Assembly (NCBI GenBank): GCA_964291375.2
Contig: OZ219809.1
Span: 124,001 to 188,000, forward strand
DNA: 64,000 nucleotides
Reading direction: 5' to 3'
Source of the DNA: 3107 sp001483205
GTDB taxonomy: Bacteria; Pseudomonadota; Alphaproteobacteria; Rhodobacterales; Rhodobacteraceae
How positions within the stretch are numbered: the first letter of the stretch is position 1; each line of letters starts with the position of its first letter. This document shows positions 61,182 to 64,000 of this stretch, in pieces. The position numbers and the translations under genes were made by a program. Under the pieces are notes generated by a model, which ran no database searches, was not told the origin of the DNA, and saw nothing but the letters and a program-made list of their open reading frames with translations.

Positions 61182-62057
61182 TCATTCATAACGCCCGTCG
61201 TTCAGCCGCCAATAGACATCGGTGCCGTAAAGCCGATCCCCCTCACCGATGTAATCGACCGGAAACCTGCCGTCGCTGTTCTGCGCCCCCGGATCAGCGC
61301 CCGCATCAAGCAGCGCCTCAATCACCGCCGGGGTTTTGCCCGATGATGCCGCGGCTTCATGCAGGGGCGTGTTGCCGTCCCTGTCGCGCGCATTGGCCCC
61401 CATCCCGGCGTCAAGCAGCATCCTGATCACCGCCGGATTCCTGTTTTCCCATGCCGCATAGTGCAGGGCCGTATCCCCGTCCCTGTCCCGCGCCTTCAGG
61501 TCACTGCCTGCTTCGATCAGCGCACACGCCACCGCCGGGTTGCCGTTGAAATACGCCGCAAAATGCAGCGCTGACCAACCCTGATTGCTGCGCGCCTTCA
61601 GGTCACTGCCCGCGTCAATCAGGGCGCGGGTCACCGCCGGTTGGGGGTTCAGCGCCGCCCGGTGCAGGGGCGTCCAGCCTTTACTGTTGCGCGCGCCCGG
61701 ATCAGCGCCTGCCTCAATCAGTGCCATGGTCATCGCCGGGTTCGGGTTAGAGGCCGCCCGGTGCAGGGGGGTATGGCCGCTCCGGCCCGGTGCATTCGGG
61801 TCAGCGCCCGCATCAATCAGCGCCCCGATCACCGCCGGTTCGGGGTTGCGCCGCGCGGCCCAGTGCAGGGGGGTCTGGCCGGTCGCATCCCGCGCGCCCG
61901 GATCATGGCCTGCGCTGAGGCAGGTCTGCACATCCCCGGCGCTGGCGGCTTTGAAAAAGGCTTCGGTGTTCCATTGGCCGCAATCGGTTGCTGTGGCCTG
62001 CCCGCCGGTCAGGGTCAGTATGGCCAGCCCCGCCGCCAGAGTCATGTTCGGTGTCAT
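61182..62057 (-). CDS. Exported ankyrin-repeat protein
   Basis: A 291-residue protein with a signal peptide (MTLAAGLAILTLTGGQATA) and about six 33-residue ankyrin repeats (PLHWAARRNPEPAVIGALIDAGADPNA and so on). It ends GTDVYWRLNDGRYE. Ankyrin repeats bind proteins; the partner is unknown. A closely related but broken copy lies directly upstream on the same strand. Confidence 0.85.
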   Translation of the reverse strand: MTPNMTLAAGLAILTLTGGQATATDCGQWNTEAFFKAASAGDVQTCLSAGHDPGARDATGQTPLHWAARRNPEPAVIGALIDAGADPNAPGRSGHTPLHRAASNPNPAMTMALIEAGADPGARNSKGWTPLHRAALNPQPAVTRALIDAGSDLKARSNQGWSALHFAAYFNGNPAVACALIEAGSDLKARDRDGDTALHYAAWENRNPAVIRMLLDAGMGANARDRDGNTPLHEAAASSGKTPAVIEALLDAGADPGAQNSDGRFPVDYIGEGDRLYGTDVYWRLNDGRYE

Positions 62058-62245
62058 GGCCTGTGCTCCTCTGCTGTCGGTCCCCCCGTGCCCTTTATGT
62101 CACAAAAGGCGGTTTGATCCAACAGCACAGCGCCACAGAGCGATTTGGGGGAGAGCAGCGCCTACCCCCCGCCCGGATGCAGGGGGTAACAGGTTCTGAA
62201 CCGGCGCGGCTTTTCGGGGGCGCGGTCAGGGGCGGGGCCGCCCGG

Positions 62246-63074
62246 TTACTTGTAACGCGCGTCGTGCAGTTTCCAATAGACATCGGTGCCGCGAAGGGGC
62301 GAGACCTCACCTATAAGATCAACGGGAAATTCACCCCAGTCATTCTGCGCGCTCGCATCGGCACCAGCGTCAAGCAGGGCCTGAATGACCGCCGGGTTTT
62401 GCTCCTTCGCCGCCGCCTTGTGCAGGGGCGTGTTGCCGTCCTCGTCGCGCGCTTGGGGTCAGCGCCTGCGTCAAGCAGGGCCTGAATGACCAGGGCCTGA
62501 ATCACCGCCGGGTTTATTTTATTATCTGCCGCCAAGTGCAGGGGCTTAATCAAGCTCCATGTGTCGCGCGCTTCGGGTCAGCGCCAGCGTCAAGCAGGGC
62601 CTCAATCACCGCCGGGTTTTCGCTATCCCCGCCGCCCAGTGCAGGGGCGTCGAACCGTCCTCGTTGCGCGCATTGGGGTCAGCGCCTGCGTCAATCAGGG
62701 CCTCAATCACCGCCGGGTTTTCGCTATTCCGCGCCGCCAAGTGCAGGGGGTGTACTGCGCGGAGGTCAGCGCCTGCGTCAGCCCAATCACCGCCGGGATG
62801 ATTCCACGCCGCCCCTGCAGGGTTGTCTGAACCGTCCTCGTTGCGCGCGTTGAGGTCAGCGCCTGCGTCCAGACATCATGTCGCGAACGTCGCGAATTTC
62901 CTCAACCGCTCGCCTTTTGCCAAAAGCCTGCGGTGTTCCACTTGCTGCAATCGGTTCCAACCGCTGTGGCCTGTCCGCAGCAGAGTGTTCAGCAGCAACC
63001 GCCCGTGCCTGCAGCAAGCCGGTCAGCAGCAAGGCGGCCAGCCCCGCCGCCAGAGTCATCATCTTCGCTTTCAT
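62246..63074 (-). pseudogene. Decayed ankyrin-repeat paralogue
   Basis: It starts with a signal-peptide-like MKAKMMTLAAGLAALLLTG at 63074 and ends DVYWKLHDARYK with a stop at 62246-62248, matching the intact gene. Between them the ankyrin repeats (AVIQALLDAGADP, SAADR) fall in different frames, with repeats doubled (AVIQALVIQALLDAG) and a short internal deletion. Several indels have made it non-functional. Confidence 0.8.
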
Positions 63075-63172
63075 GGTCTTTCCTCCCTGTTCCGGCCCGG
63101 ACTCCCCGGCCTCATGCGACTTTTATGTCACAAAAGGCGGTATGTGTCATTCAACAGCCCCCCGCAGACCGC

Positions 63173-64000
63173 TCACACCGGGATATACGCCGCCATCTCA
63201 CCCGCCTGTCGCGCCGGGTCATCCGGCGGGCGGACAATCAGCGCATTCGCCCGGCTCAGCACCGACAACAGCGCGCTGTCCTGCCGGGCAAAGGCGGTCA
63301 GTTCCCCGCCGTCAATCCGCCCCCGCATGTAGTGTTCGCGCGGGCCGTTGGCACCCAGGGCACGGGCCAGTGGCGCGGTGCGGCGGCGGCTCCGATAGGG
63401 CAGGCCCAGCATCCGCTCGACCATCGGCAGCACGAAGATATGCCCGCAAACCATTGCCGAGACAGGGTTTCCCGGCAGGCCAATCATCGCGCTTGCCGCC
63501 AACCTGCCCGCCATCAGCGGCTTGCCGGGGCGCATCGCCACCCCGTGAAAGGCGCGGCTCATGCCGATCTCTGCCGCCACCTGCGCCACCAGATCGCGGT
63601 CCCCCACCGATGCGCCGCCGCTGGTGACGATCAGGTCCGCGCCACGGGCGAGGCCGAACCCGTCGCGTAAGGCGCGGGCGGTGTCGGCGGCGACGGGCAA
63701 CAGCCGCACATCCGCGCCTGCCGCCTCCAGTAACGCCTTGAGGCCAAAGCCGTTTGAGGCGATGATCCGGTCCGGGTCGGGGGCCGCGCCGGGCATGATC
63801 AGCTCGTCACCGACCGAGAGCACCGCCACGTCCGGGCGGCGGGTGACAGGCACCTCTGCGACGTTCATCGCCGCCAGAAGAGCGATGTCGGCGGGGGTGA
63901 GGTGTCGCGGTGCGGTGAGGGTGTCCCCGGTGCGGAAGTCATCCCCCCTGGGGCGGATATAGGGTTTGTCGTCAGGGGGTTGTCGAACTTTTATCATGTT
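63173..64000 (-). CDS. moeA: Molybdopterin molybdotransferase MoeA, C-terminal part
   Basis: The visible 276 codons cover the MoCF-biosynthesis domain and the C-terminal domain: TGDTLTAP, VLSVGDELI, RIIASNGFGLKALLEAAGAD, TSGGASVGDRD, RPGKPLMAG and GLPGNPVSA. MoeA inserts molybdate into molybdopterin adenylate. The frame stays open to the window edge, so the N-terminus lies beyond position 64000. Confidence 0.9.
   Translation of the reverse strand, partial: NMIKVRQPPDDKPYIRPRGDDFRTGDTLTAPRHLTPADIALLAAMNVAEVPVTRRPDVAVLSVGDELIMPGAAPDPDRIIASNGFGLKALLEAAGADVRLLPVAADTARALRDGFGLARGADLIVTSGGASVGDRDLVAQVAAEIGMSRAFHGVAMRPGKPLMAGRLAASAMIGLPGNPVSAMVCGHIFVLPMVERMLGLPYRSRRRTAPLARALGANGPREHYMRGRIDGGELTAFARQDSALLSVLSRANALIVRPPDDPARQAGEMAAYIPV

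Overview
The window is GC-rich, tightly packed chromosomal DNA that looks like an alphaproteobacterium of the Rhodobacteraceae (Roseobacter/Paracoccus side). This is inferred from several signs: a 318-residue malyl-CoA lyase of the Rhodobacter Mcl1 size, a Hint-domain protein, a DgcN-DgcA D-glutamate pair, a lexA promoter with alphaproteobacterial GTTC-N7-GTTC SOS boxes, and the order gltA-gltX-comEC-lexA-moeA. No rRNA or tRNA gene was seen.

Layout. 1-7.3 kb: a leucine/isovalerate degradation operon (acyl-CoA synthetase end, ivd, mccB, mccA, HMG-CoA lyase, methylglutaconyl-CoA hydratase). 7.3-9.4 kb: two opposed copies of an IS5-family (IS427-type) element around a truncated IS630-like transposase. 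9.4-28.3 kb: housekeeping genes (YkuD L,D-transpeptidase, ribA, an orphan OmpR-type regulator, guaD, mgtE, 5-formyl-THF cycloligase, a YmdB phosphoesterase, an SLC13/RCK permease, priA, an MJ0042 zinc-ribbon protein, ftsE-ftsX-plsC, accA), with many repeat-rich gaps and one candidate structured RNA beside priA. 28.8-33.7 kb: a Hint protein, mcl1, and a D-glutamate operon (dgcN-dgcA-D-amino acid aminotransferase).

33.7-44.6 kb is the standout accessory block: five overlapping minus-strand genes. In transcription order they encode an SF1 helicase with a C-terminal Vsr/DUF559-like nuclease, a membrane-anchored coiled-coil protein (reading frame now broken twice), a membrane-anchored coiled-coil McrB-type AAA+ NTPase, a DUF2357/McrC-like protein without an obvious nuclease motif, and a large protein with Hsp70-like features. 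This parts list resembles the coiled-coil McrBC relatives called CoCoNuTs and is best read as an unusual antiphage system. A third IS427-type copy lies just upstream of it.

45.7-53.2 kb is a catabolic island: a Gfo/Idh/MocA oxidoreductase, a GntR/UTRA regulator, an SsuD-like monooxygenase, an aldo/keto reductase, a flavin reductase and a TRAP transporter. Its core matches the sulfoquinovose monooxygenase (sulfo-SMO) pathway, but with TRAP uptake. 53.3-64 kb: a Sel1 protein, a di-haem peroxidase, gltA, gltX, comEC, lexA, an ankyrin gene with a decayed paralogue, and the end of moeA.

A family of intergenic repeats runs through the whole window. The modules are ends like GACCTCTGCATATTGG and ATGCAGAGGTC, strong GC hairpins, and an exact palindrome CTTATCCGCGGATAAG present five times. 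They look like non-autonomous mobile elements and often sit right at gene 3' ends.
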